Shown here piece after piece: positions 1-7,928 of a stretch of DNA of 16,667 nucleotides. The notes beneath the pieces were generated by a model. That model did no database searches. It was given only the letters and a program-made list of their open reading frames with translations, and was not told the origin of the DNA. Source of the DNA: an uncultured Lysobacterales bacterium (GTDB lineage: Bacteria > Pseudomonadota > Gammaproteobacteria > Xanthomonadales > SZUA-36); assembly GCA_937974465.1 (NCBI GenBank), contig CALJWY010000144.1, forward strand, positions 1 through 16,667, written 5' to 3'. The number at the start of each line of letters is the position of its first letter. Within the stretch, counting starts at the first letter, position 1. The position numbers and the translations under genes are program-made.

Positions 1-1016
1 CCGACAAAGACTTTCTGGAAACGACGCTCCAATGCGGCGTCTTTTTCCATGTACTGGCGATATTCGTCGAGCGTGGTCGCGCCGATACAATGCAGTTCAC
101 CACGGGCCAGCGCCGGCTTTAACATATTGCCGGCATCCATCGAGCCCTCGGCTTTGCCGGCTCCCACAATGGTATGAATTTCATCAATAAACAGGATCAC
201 ATTGCCTTCCTGCTTGCTGAGGTCATTCAGCAGGGCTTTTAAGCGTTCTTCAAACTCACCACGGACTTTTGCACCGGCGATCAACGCACCCATATCCAGC
301 GACAGCAAGCGTTTGCCTTTCACACCTTCGGGCACCTCACCATTGACAATACGTTGCGCCATGCCTTCAACAATGGCCGTCTTGCCCACACCGGGCTCAC
401 CTATCAGAACCGGGTTGTTCTTGGTGCGGCGTTGCAGCACCTGGATGCAGCGACGAATTTCTTCATCACGGCCTATAACCGGATCAAGCTTGGATTGCTC
501 TGCCCTTTCAGTCAGGTCAATGGTGTATTTCTCCAGGGCCTGGCGGGACTCCTCGGCATTCGGGTCATTGACCTGTTCACCACCGCGTACCTCATCGATG
601 GCTTTTTCTATGGCTTCCCGATTTGCACCGGTTTGCTTCAAGATATCGGCTACCGGACCTTTGACATCCAGTGCTGCCAGCACAAACAATTCGCTGGCGA
701 CATACTGATCATCACGTTTCTGCGCCAGCTTGTCTGTCACTGTCAGCATCTTGACGGTGTCATTTGACAGGTTAATCTCGCCTGCAGCGCCGGACACACT
801 GGGCAGCGAATCCAGCCGCTCACCAAGTTGTGAGCGCAGGGCATTGACCTTGACACCGGCCTTCGTCAACAGGTGACGGATTGAACCGCCTTCCTGATCG
901 AGCAAGGCAACCATGACATGGTCCGGCTCGATCAATTGATGGTCCAGCCCGACAGCCAGGCTCTGTGCATCTGCCAGCGCCAACTGGAATTTACTGGTAA
1001 GTTTATCCATTCGCAT
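1..1016 (-). CDS. clpB: ClpB disaggregase, N-terminal 338 residues (cut by window edge)
   Basis: ClpB is a hexameric AAA+ chaperone that, with DnaK, pulls polypeptides out of cytosolic aggregates. The fragment aligns almost without gaps to E. coli ClpB. The N-terminal Clp repeat domain spans about residues 1-145, followed by the first nucleotide-binding domain with Walker A GEPGVGKT at 206-213 and Walker B ILFIDE at 274-279. The middle domain and second ATPase domain lie beyond base 1. I chose the ATG at 1014-1016 (protein begins MRMDKLTSKFQ, as MRLDRLTNKFQ in E. coli) because a GAGGA ribosome site at 1024-1028 sits eight or nine bases upstream. The ATG two codons downstream is less likely. 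One oddity is that residue 251, in the first pore loop (GAKVRGEFEER), is valine rather than the usual tyrosine or phenylalanine. Identity is certain; the state of the rest of the gene cannot be seen. Confidence 0.97.
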   Translation of the reverse strand, partial: MRMDKLTSKFQLALADAQSLAVGLDHQLIEPDHVMVALLDQEGGSIRHLLTKAGVKVNALRSQLGERLDSLPSVSGAAGEINLSNDTVKMLTVTDKLAQKRDDQYVASELFVLAALDVKGPVADILKQTGANREAIEKAIDEVRGGEQVNDPNAEESRQALEKYTIDLTERAEQSKLDPVIGRDEEIRRCIQVLQRRTKNNPVLIGEPGVGKTAIVEGMAQRIVNGEVPEGVKGKRLLSLDMGALIAGAKVRGEFEERLKALLNDLSKQEGNVILFIDEIHTIVGAGKAEGSMDAGNMLKPALARGELHCIGATTLDEYRQYMEKDAALERRFQKVFV

Positions 1017-1324
1017 TGTGTATTCCTCAATCTATGTTGGACTCATCCATTTGGAGTCCTGATGAGGCTTATTTGCGGCCAATAGTGTCGAAAAACAACA
1101 TCTGAAAATATTTAGTACATATTATTTACCTCTTTCTTGTAAAAAATATAACATTGCCAGCCTTTAGCTCATTGGCCGTTGCCGGCACGTCCAAAAACAG
1201 ATTCACAATCCGGCCCCGTGGCGTTACCATCAGGGACTGCTTCCCCCATTGGCGGGAAACTTTTGGTCGTTTAACAGATACTCTGCACCAAACCTGAAAT
1301 TACAACAAAACCAGGAATTCCAAT
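1017..1324. other. Divergent intergenic region between clpB and the RND operon
   Basis: This 308-base stretch carries the leaders of two divergent transcripts and no convincing gene. It has an AT-rich core (about 1100-1150), where promoters for both directions probably lie. The clpB-proximal part (1024-1067) contains complementary segments that could form alternative hairpins in the clpB leader. I looked for a heat-shock sigma-32 promoter for clpB (CTTGAA plus CCCCAT-type boxes) and did not find one. The RND side has a leader of about 165 bases if the candidate promoter at 1125-1152 is right. I see nothing specific in 1160-1310. Confidence 0.6.
1125..1152 (+). promoter_or_regulatory. Candidate sigma-70 promoter for the RND efflux operon
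   Basis: TTTACC at 1125-1130 (four of six matches to the -35 consensus) and TATAAC at 1147-1152 (five of six matches to -10) are separated by 16 bases in AT-rich DNA and point towards the adaptor gene. Transcription would begin near 1159. No operator could be assigned and no regulator gene is adjacent. This is prediction from consensus only. Confidence 0.4.
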
Positions 1325-2425
1325 ATGCTTCGCATGCCCCGAATACTAGCTACCTCGATGACCCTTGTATTGATTGCTGCCTGCTCTGAACCTCCAGCCC
1401 CGGCAGTAGAAGAAACTTCACGACCCGCAAAGCTGCATACAGTCAGCGCGACCGGCGGCGATCAATTCCGTTCTTTTCCGGGAGAAGTTCGCGCCACGGA
1501 TGTCGCTGAGCTGGCTTTTCGCGTTGCTGGTGAGTTGATCGAATTCCCGGCCACGCGAGGCAAGAAAGTAGCGCAAGGCGAGCTTCTGGCCAGGCTCGAT
1601 TCTTCAGATTATGAAGCATCCAGGGACGAGGCGCAGGCACAGTATGACCTAGCCAAGGCGCAATTTGACCGGGTGGCCGAACTGGTGGAACGACAACTGA
1701 TTTCACAGGCGGATTATGATCAGCGTCTTGCGTTAATGAAGGTGCGTCAGTCTGACCTGACCCGCGCACGTAACAATCTTGATTACACCCGCATTTATGC
1801 CCCCTTCGATGGCGTAATTGCGCGCCGCCTGTCGGAGAACTACGAGAGTGTCGCCGCAGGCCAGGTGGTCATGATTCTGCAGACCGGCAAAATGATTGAT
1901 GTCACCGTCGATGTTCCCGAATCCATTATCGCGCACATCGAACGTACCGAAATCCAAACCGAGCCTGGACCCGTCAAGGTGAGGTTCGACTCGATTGGCG
2001 ATCAGACCTTTGATGCCTATTACAAGGAACATGAAGCACAGGCGGACTCGGCAACACTCACTTACAAGGTCACGGTTTCCCTGCCCATCCCCGAAGGCAT
2101 TAACGTGCTTCCCGGGATGAGCGCGACGGTCATTGCCAATATTGGAAAACTCTTCGAGAGCCAGGACCAGGGCATGGTTGTACCCATTGAGGCAGTTTTC
2201 AGCGCTGAAGAAGAGGCACTGAATGCAGAAGACAAATATGTATGGGTGGTTGACCCGGAGACGATGCGGGCAGCTCGAAAAGCCGTCCAGGTTGGTCAGC
2301 TCAGCGGCTCCAGTATAGCGATACTGAACGGACTCAATGAAGGTGACGTTATTATTTCTGCCGGTGTCAACGCGGTGCAGGAAGGCATGCTGGTGCGTGC
2401 GATGGAGCGGGAGGGAGGTCTGTAA
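1325..2425 (+). CDS. RND efflux periplasmic adaptor lipoprotein (membrane fusion protein)
   Basis: This is an AcrA/MexA-type adaptor that would link the inner-membrane RND pump to an outer-membrane channel. The first 20 residues form a lipoprotein signal: a basic start, a hydrophobic stretch and the lipobox IAAC with the lipidated Cys at residue 20. A barrel-sandwich/lipoyl segment lies around residues 60-92 (VAGELIEFPATRGKKVAQGE), a helical hairpin around 95-150, and the returning lipoyl half around 152-185 (YAPFDGVIARR). Beta-barrel and membrane-proximal domains follow. At 366 residues the length is normal. AGGA at 1313-1316 stands eight bases ahead of the ATG. The TAA stop shares its last base with the ATG of the pump gene, so the two are translationally coupled. 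The substrate cannot be read from the sequence. Confidence 0.93.
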   Translation: MLRMPRILATSMTLVLIAACSEPPAPAVEETSRPAKLHTVSATGGDQFRSFPGEVRATDVAELAFRVAGELIEFPATRGKKVAQGELLARLDSSDYEASRDEAQAQYDLAKAQFDRVAELVERQLISQADYDQRLALMKVRQSDLTRARNNLDYTRIYAPFDGVIARRLSENYESVAAGQVVMILQTGKMIDVTVDVPESIIAHIERTEIQTEPGPVKVRFDSIGDQTFDAYYKEHEAQADSATLTYKVTVSLPIPEGINVLPGMSATVIANIGKLFESQDQGMVVPIEAVFSAEEEALNAEDKYVWVVDPETMRAARKAVQVGQLSGSSIAILNGLNEGDVIISAGVNAVQEGMLVRAMEREGGL

Positions 2426-5400
2426 TGCAGCTCGCTCAATTCGCGATCGAAAAAAAGGTCATCAGCTGGATGCTGGTGCTGATTTTCGGCGTCGGCGGGA
2501 TGATCGCATTTTTCTCCCTCGGACAATTGGAAGACCCGCCATTTACCGTTAAAGATGCCAAGATCATCGTGGCTTATCCGGGTGCATCCGCCCAACAGGT
2601 AGAGGAAGAAGTCACCTATCCGGTCGAGCAGGCACTGCAACAACTGTCTTCACTGGACAAAATCAAATCAACCTCGAGTGCCGGATTGTCGCAAATCACC
2701 CCGACCATTCAAAACACATACAGTGGCGCGGAATTGCAGCAGGTCTGGGATACGCTGCGTCGTAAGATCAGCGATATGGGTGTGACCGGCGCGTTGCCGC
2801 CAGGCACATCCGAACCATTGGTGCTGGACGATTTTGGTGACGTGTTTGGCTTGATGGTTGCAGTCACAGGTGAGGGCTATAGTTACAGCGAACTGGAGGA
2901 CTACGTCGACTACATCCGCCGTGAGTTGATCCTGGTTCCCGGAGTTGCAAAGGTTGAAATCACCGGCGCGCGTGAACGCCAGGTGTTTGTCGAAATATCG
3001 CAAACAAGGCTGGCCACCCTGGGCATATCCTTACAACGCATTTTTAATCTGTTGCAGACACAGAACCAGGTTTCAAACGCTGGCAGCATCCGTGCAGGAT
3101 CCGAAGCTGTGCGCATTAACCCAACCGGGGAATTCACGGATGTTAAGCAGCTTGAACAATTGTTGATCAGCGACCCCGGGGCAAGTGAATTGATTTACCT
3201 CGGTGATGTAGCCACTGTTCACCAGGGTTACGCCGAAGTCCCTTCAAAAGTCATGCGCTATGGCGGTAAACAAGCCCTGGTGTTGGGAATCTCATTTACC
3301 TCCGGTGTCAATGTCGTAGAAATCGGCAAAGCCGTTCAACAGCGGGGCAAGGAGTTGGAATTCGCCCGTCCGGTTGGCATGGAAATCAATGTAATTTATA
3401 ACCAGCCGGCGGAGGTAGAGAGGTCGGTTGCCTCGTTCCTGAAGAACCTGGTGGCCGCCGTGTTGATCGTCATCGTTGTGTTGTTGTTTTTCATGGGGTT
3501 CAAAAGCGGAATATTGATTGGCCTGATCCTGTTCCTGACTTGCTCCGGCACCTTTATCCTGATGCTGACACAAGGTATCGAATTACAACGAATATCCCTG
3601 GGCGCCCTGATCATTGCACTGGGTATGCTGGTCGACAACGCCATCGTCATTACCGAGGGTGTATTAATCGGCCTCAAGCGCGGTATGACCAAGCTTGCGG
3701 CAGCCAATGCCATTGTCGGGCAGACCATGTGGCCGTTGCTCGGCGCCACATTCATTGCCATTCTCGCTTTTGCGCCGATCGGACTATCGCCGGATAACAC
3801 CGGTGAGTTTGCCGGCTCATTATTCTGGGTATTGTTGTTTTCTTTAATGTTGAGTTGGTTCACGGCCATGACGTTGACGCCGTTCTTCTGTGACATGTTC
3901 TTCAAGGAGGAAATCCAGACCGCGCAGGATGCCAATGAGGAGCAGGACGATCCCTACAAAGGTGCGCTGTTCGTTGGCTATAAGAAACTGCTGGATTTCT
4001 GTATGCGCCGACGCTGGCTAACCGTTGGCGCGCTGGTTGTGATGCTGGTGGCAGCCGTCATTGGGTTTGGCAAAGTGCAACAGTCATTCTTCCCGCCTTC
4101 GACCACACCAATATTCATGGTCGATTTCTGGCTGCCCGAGGGCACCGACATCCGCGCCACCGAAGAAAATGTCGTCGAGATTCAAAATGCACTCAAAAAT
4201 GATGAGCGAGTAGAATTCTCGCACGCCGTGATTGGTGGAGGCATGCCGCGCTTCATGCTGACTTACACGCCGGAGGCGTCGTATTCAAGCTATGCTCAAC
4301 TGCTGTTCCGGATCCGGGATGCGGAAGAAGTCGTGCCAATGATGCGGGATGTGGAGAAGTTTCTTGAAGAAAATTACCCGCAGGCAGCCATCAAGTTCCG
4401 CCGCCTGGAGATCGGACCTTCGCCACCGGCCAAGATAGAGGCCCGGTTTATGGGGCCGGATCCGGAAGTGCTACGCAGACTCGCCTATCAAGCCAAGAAC
4501 ATCATGCGTGAAGATCCCGGCGCCACCGGCATCAGGGATGATTGGCGGGAGCGGTCAAAGATGCTGCGACCGCAACTCAATGAGGCCAACGCGAGACGCC
4601 TGGGAATTACCAAGCGGGATCTTGATAATGCCCTGCTGATGAGTTTCTCCGGTTACAACGTGGGTCTTTACCGGGATGGCACGAACCTTATGCCCATCCT
4701 GGTGCGTCTGCCCGACGACGAGCGCTTGAACATCGACAGCATCCATGATGTGCAACTGTTCAGCAGCATCTATGAGCGCTATGTACAAATCGACGAGGTG
4801 GTCGATGAGTTCAAGACCGAGTGGGAAGACGCTTTAATCCAGCGCCGCGACCGCAAACGGACAATCTCGGTATTGACCGACCCGGATGTGTTTGGCACCG
4901 AGACCGCCAATGATCTTTTCAACCGTCTCAGGCCAAAAATCGAGGCAATAGAATTGCCTGACAGCTACTTCCTTGAATGGGGCGGTGAATACGAGAGTTC
5001 CACCGATGCGTCCAATGCCCTGGCCGCATCACTGCCGATGGGCTTCCTGTTGATGTTCCTGATCACCCTGGTGTTGTTTAACGCAATTCGTGCACCGCTG
5101 GTGATCTGGGCATGTGTACCGCTCGCAATCATCGGCGTGACGGTGGGTTTATTGGTTTTGAACAAGCCGTTTGGCTTTATGGCCATGCTCGGTTTGCTGA
5201 GTTTATCCGGCATGTTGCTCAAGAATGGCATTGTGCTGCTGGATCAGATCAACACCGAGTTGGCCACTGGGAAAGAGCCCTACCAGGCGGTATTTGATTC
5301 AGGTGTCAGCCGTGTGCGTCCGGTGGCGATGGCTGCCGTGACCACCATTCTGGGCATGGTGCCACTATTGGCGGATGCGTTTTTTGAAAGCATGGCTGCG

Positions 5401-5511
5401 ACCATCATGTTTGGTCTTGGTTTCGCCACGGTGTTAACACTGATCGTGGTGCCCATGCTTTATGCCATGTTCCACGGCTACAAATACCGGCCGTTGGCGG
5501 AGCTCGACTGA
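2425..5511 (+). CDS. RND efflux pump, inner-membrane permease (AcrB superfamily, HAE type)
   Basis: This is a proton-driven resistance-nodulation-division transporter of 1028 residues, the usual length. It has the duplicated architecture: TM1 at about 10-30, a large periplasmic loop, TM2-6 at about 335-500, TM7 at about 535-555, a second periplasmic loop, and TM8-12 at about 865-1015. The proton relay is visible as VDNAIV with Asp404 (equivalent to AcrB Asp407; the AcrB Asp408 position is Asn405) and Lys933 in MLLKNGIVLLDQ, matching AcrB Lys940. The heavy-metal CusA/CzcA type is unlikely because the TM4 signature is VDNAIV. It overlaps the adaptor gene by one base, with GGGAGGT just ahead as ribosome site. 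No TolC-like gene follows, so it probably uses an outer-membrane channel encoded elsewhere. Drug or lipid specificity is unknown. Confidence 0.95.
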   Translation: MQLAQFAIEKKVISWMLVLIFGVGGMIAFFSLGQLEDPPFTVKDAKIIVAYPGASAQQVEEEVTYPVEQALQQLSSLDKIKSTSSAGLSQITPTIQNTYSGAELQQVWDTLRRKISDMGVTGALPPGTSEPLVLDDFGDVFGLMVAVTGEGYSYSELEDYVDYIRRELILVPGVAKVEITGARERQVFVEISQTRLATLGISLQRIFNLLQTQNQVSNAGSIRAGSEAVRINPTGEFTDVKQLEQLLISDPGASELIYLGDVATVHQGYAEVPSKVMRYGGKQALVLGISFTSGVNVVEIGKAVQQRGKELEFARPVGMEINVIYNQPAEVERSVASFLKNLVAAVLIVIVVLLFFMGFKSGILIGLILFLTCSGTFILMLTQGIELQRISLGALIIALGMLVDNAIVITEGVLIGLKRGMTKLAAANAIVGQTMWPLLGATFIAILAFAPIGLSPDNTGEFAGSLFWVLLFSLMLSWFTAMTLTPFFCDMFFKEEIQTAQDANEEQDDPYKGALFVGYKKLLDFCMRRRWLTVGALVVMLVAAVIGFGKVQQSFFPPSTTPIFMVDFWLPEGTDIRATEENVVEIQNALKNDERVEFSHAVIGGGMPRFMLTYTPEASYSSYAQLLFRIRDAEEVVPMMRDVEKFLEENYPQAAIKFRRLEIGPSPPAKIEARFMGPDPEVLRRLAYQAKNIMREDPGATGIRDDWRERSKMLRPQLNEANARRLGITKRDLDNALLMSFSGYNVGLYRDGTNLMPILVRLPDDERLNIDSIHDVQLFSSIYERYVQIDEVVDEFKTEWEDALIQRRDRKRTISVLTDPDVFGTETANDLFNRLRPKIEAIELPDSYFLEWGGEYESSTDASNALAASLPMGFLLMFLITLVLFNAIRAPLVIWACVPLAIIGVTVGLLVLNKPFGFMAMLGLLSLSGMLLKNGIVLLDQINTELATGKEPYQAVFDSGVSRVRPVAMAAVTTILGMVPLLADAFFESMAATIMFGLGFATVLTLIVVPMLYAMFHGYKYRPLAELD

Positions 5512-5520
5512 TTTAATCAA

Positions 5521-5546
5521 GACCCGGATCTGCCGTGATCCGGGTC
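5521..5546. terminator. Hairpin between convergent RND and dap operons
   Basis: A perfect 10-bp inverted repeat (GACCCGGATC at 5521-5530, its complement at 5537-5546, six-base loop) starts nine bases after the pump stop codon. It is followed on the plus strand by CTTGTTATTT and on the minus strand by TTGATTAAAT. Both tracts are only moderately U-rich, so this is a probable bidirectional terminator rather than a textbook one. A second, shorter repeat (TTTCCC at 5554-5559, GGGAAA at 5571-5576) lies between it and dapE. Confidence 0.65.
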
Positions 5547-5588
5547 CTTGTTATTTCCCCGCGCTTTTTTGGGAAAGCCCGCCGGCTT

Positions 5589-6740
5589 CTATGTTGATGT
5601 GACCAAAATATTCGTCATGATGGTGTGATAAACACGCGTCAGGGCTTCGAGATCGTCAAGCGCTACGTGTTCATCAATCTTGTGAATGCTCTTGTTGAGC
5701 AATCCGAACTCGAGCACCTCGGCTCCAAGTGGCGCAATGAAGCGTCCGTCCGATGTGCCGCCACCGGTATTTAATTCCGGCTGAACACCAAGTTCACTGC
5801 GGATAGCAGCAATGGTGGTCGAACGTAATTCGCCTGCCTTGGAGCGGAAGGGGTGGCCGGATATACGCCACGCCAATTCATATTGCTCAATACCATGGTC
5901 TTTAAGCAAGGCTTCTACGCGCAACTTGATGGCATCGGTTTGCGACGCCGGAGAGTTGCGGAAATTAAACCAGACCTCCGCATGGCCCGGGGTCACATTT
6001 TCGGCACCAGTACCGGCATGAAAATTGGTGACCTGGCAATTCGTTGGTGGAAAATTTTCATCCCCGCGATCCCAGCGCATGGTCGTCAAGGCACTCAAAA
6101 ATCCAGCGAGACGATGAACCGGGTTATCCAGCTTGTCCGGAAACGCACTGTGGCCCTGGATGCCATGCACCGTCAGCCGGGCATGAGTTGAGCCACGGCG
6201 ACCAATCCGGATGGTGTCACCCATGATCTTTTGATTACTGGGCTCGCCCACCAGGCAGTAATCGGGAATGTCATTTCTCCGTTGCAGCACCTCTGCGACC
6301 CGCTTCACCCCGTCCACTGCATCACCTTCCTCATCGCTGGTCAACAGGATGCCAACCTGACCACGATGGTCCGGGTGCTCACGAACCAGTGTCTCTGCGG
6401 CAACCACCATTGCGGCAACGGCGCCTTTCATATCAGCCGTGCCGCGGCCAAACAGCACATCATGCCTGATGTCGGCGTTGAACGGGGGTGATGACCAATC
6501 CTCCAGCGGACCGGGCGGCACCACATCGGTATGCCCCAGGAACCACAATGATGGCTGTTGCTCACTGTGCGCATCACCGTGGGTAAACAACACGTTGCTG
6601 ACATCGTTAAACGGAAACCACTCGGCCTTGAAACCAAGGGGTTCGAGCCTCTGCGCCAGCAGTGGCTGGCAACCGGCGTCGTCGGGGGTGACCGAAGCCA
6701 GGTCAACCAGGGCACGGGTCAGTTCCAGTGTGGCGCTCAT
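5589..6740 (-). CDS. dapE: Succinyl-diaminopimelate desuccinylase DapE
   Basis: DapE hydrolyses N-succinyl-LL-diaminopimelate to LL-diaminopimelate and succinate, a cytosolic di-zinc step in lysine and peptidoglycan precursor synthesis. The 383-residue protein has the M20 peptidase metal ligands in order: His70 and Asp72 (GHTDVVPPG), bridging Asp103 (GRGTADMKG), Glu137/Glu138 (SDEEGD), Glu166 (VGEPS) and His353 (SIHKIDE). The dimerisation domain carries IGRRGS and GHSAFP, and NTGGGTSDGRF at 324-334 is typical of DapE rather than of other M20 enzymes such as ArgE. Its ATG overlaps the stop of the yffB-like gene as ATGA, so it is coupled to it. It is the last gene of the operon beginning with map, with a hairpin region just beyond its stop. 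Confidence 0.97.
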   Translation of the reverse strand: MSATLELTRALVDLASVTPDDAGCQPLLAQRLEPLGFKAEWFPFNDVSNVLFTHGDAHSEQQPSLWFLGHTDVVPPGPLEDWSSPPFNADIRHDVLFGRGTADMKGAVAAMVVAAETLVREHPDHRGQVGILLTSDEEGDAVDGVKRVAEVLQRRNDIPDYCLVGEPSNQKIMGDTIRIGRRGSTHARLTVHGIQGHSAFPDKLDNPVHRLAGFLSALTTMRWDRGDENFPPTNCQVTNFHAGTGAENVTPGHAEVWFNFRNSPASQTDAIKLRVEALLKDHGIEQYELAWRISGHPFRSKAGELRSTTIAAIRSELGVQPELNTGGGTSDGRFIAPLGAEVLEFGLLNKSIHKIDEHVALDDLEALTRVYHTIMTNILVTST

Positions 6741-7078
6741 GTCAGTAATCCCTCAAGCTCGTCTGGCCTGAAACCCACCGCGATGACCTGGTTGGCCACA
6801 AATACCGGACGTTTTATCAAAGTCGGATGTTCCAGCAACAATGCCAGCAAGGCATCACCCGTTGACTGTCGCTGCATATCGCTTAATTGTCGCCAGGTGG
6901 TGCTGCGTCGGTTGACCAGTAATGCCGCAAACGGTGACGCCAGCCATTGCGCAAGGGTCTCCGGCTGCAGTCCATCCACTCTGAAATCATGAAAGTGGTG
7001 TTCAATACCTTGTACCGTCAGCCATTTCAGCGCCTTGCGGCAGGTATCACATTGCTTGATGCCGTATACCGTCAACAT
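6737..7078 (-). CDS. yffB: ArsC/Spx-family thioredoxin-fold protein, YffB-like
   Basis: This small (113-residue) protein of the ArsC/Spx/YffB family begins MLTVYGIKQCDTC and continues with the family markers FHDFRVDGL, NRRSTTWR and LIKRPVF. It aligns with E. coli YffB, which also lies next to dapE. Unlike YffB, whose motif is CDTI, it has a CxxC pair at residues 10 and 13, like Spx and several other members. The biochemical role is not settled; a glutathione- or thiol-dependent reductase is the usual guess. I chose the ATG at 7076-7078, one base after the dapD stop (TGAGATG). A GTG at 7091-7093 would add five residues (MWNPE) that the family lacks. It is coupled on both sides and is probably translated with the lysine genes. 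Confidence 0.88.
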   Translation of the reverse strand: MLTVYGIKQCDTCRKALKWLTVQGIEHHFHDFRVDGLQPETLAQWLASPFAALLVNRRSTTWRQLSDMQRQSTGDALLALLLEHPTLIKRPVFVANQVIAVGFRPDELEGLLT

Positions 7079-7079
7079 C

Positions 7080-7928
7080 TCAGGATTCCACACTGGCCCG
7101 CAGTAATTCGTTCACACTGGTCTTGGAACGGGTCTGCTCGTCCACTTTTTTGACGATGATGGCAGCATACATGGAGTAGCTGCCGTCCCTGGCCGGCAGA
7201 CTGCCTGGCACAACCACCGAGCCCGGCGGTACCCGCCCATACATGATCTCACCACTTTCGCGATCATAAATGCGCGTGCTTTTACCAATGTAAACACCCA
7301 TGGACAACACGCTTCCCTTGCCGATGATCACGCCTTCGACAACCTCGGAGCGCGCACCGATAAAACAACCGTCTTCAATGATGGTGGGAGTTGCCTGTAA
7401 TGGCTCGAGCACACCGCCGATACCAACGCCACCCGACAGGTGTACGTGGTCGCCGATCTGCGCACAGGAACCGACCGTGGCCCACGTATCCACCATGGTG
7501 CCTTCCCCAACATGCGCGCCGATATTGACATAAGACGGCATTAATACAGCATCATGACCGATATATGCCCCACGCCGCACGGTCGCCGGCGGTACAATGC
7601 GTGCGCCACAGGTACTGATGTCATCCTCTGAACCGGTCGCCCAGCGCAATGGCACCTTGTCAAAATAGTGGCTCGCTGAGCTGTCGATCACTTCGTTGTG
7701 GCGAACACGAAAATACAGCAATACCGCCTTTTTAAGCCATTCATTGACCTGCCAGCCTCCATCGACGGGTTCAGCCACACGCAGCTTACCCTGCTCCAGG
7801 CCGGCAATCGATTCCTCGATGGCTTCCAACAGGTCCATACCTGCTGATTCCGGTGTGATCGACTTACGATCTTCAAACGCAGCCTCGATCAGGCTGCGGT
7901 GGTGATTTATATTACTGCTGTGATTCAT
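7080..7928 (-). CDS. dapD: Tetrahydrodipicolinate N-succinyltransferase DapD
   Basis: DapD transfers succinyl from succinyl-CoA to tetrahydrodipicolinate, the committed step of the succinylase branch of diaminopimelate/lysine synthesis, and works as a cytosolic trimer. The 282-residue protein matches E. coli DapD closely. An N-terminal helical domain contains WLKKAVLLYFR. A left-handed beta-helix of hexapeptide repeats runs from about residue 110 to 245 (MPSYVNIGAHVGEGTMVDTW, VGSCAQIGDHVHLSGGVGIG, then CFIGARSEVVEGVIIG). The C-terminal sheet has IVKKVD and the family ending INELLR-type sequence (VNELLR). Start and glnD stop overlap as ATGA, as strong a coupling as any in the operon. It is slightly longer than the E. 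coli enzyme (274) at the N-terminus (MNHSSNINHH). Confidence 0.98.
   Translation of the reverse strand: MNHSSNINHHRSLIEAAFEDRKSITPESAGMDLLEAIEESIAGLEQGKLRVAEPVDGGWQVNEWLKKAVLLYFRVRHNEVIDSSASHYFDKVPLRWATGSEDDISTCGARIVPPATVRRGAYIGHDAVLMPSYVNIGAHVGEGTMVDTWATVGSCAQIGDHVHLSGGVGIGGVLEPLQATPTIIEDGCFIGARSEVVEGVIIGKGSVLSMGVYIGKSTRIYDRESGEIMYGRVPPGSVVVPGSLPARDGSYSMYAAIIVKKVDEQTRSKTSVNELLRASVES

Noticed and set aside
202..767. Two plus-strand frames of 137-168 codons
   Set aside because: They lie antisense to the well-matched clpB reading frame, have no ribosome sites and resemble no family; they are shadows.
1017..1160. Sigma-32 heat-shock promoter for clpB
   Set aside because: No CTTGAA-type -35 with a CCCCAT-type -10 at proper spacing is present on the minus strand up to the RND gene.
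1241..1262. TCCC/GGGA inverted repeat ahead of the adaptor gene as a terminator
   Set aside because: Only four base pairs with no U-tract; too weak to call.
6737..7093. yffB-like gene starting at GTG 7093
   Set aside because: It would overlap dapD by 14 bases and add five residues before the first beta strand; ATG 7078 fits family length and coupling better.
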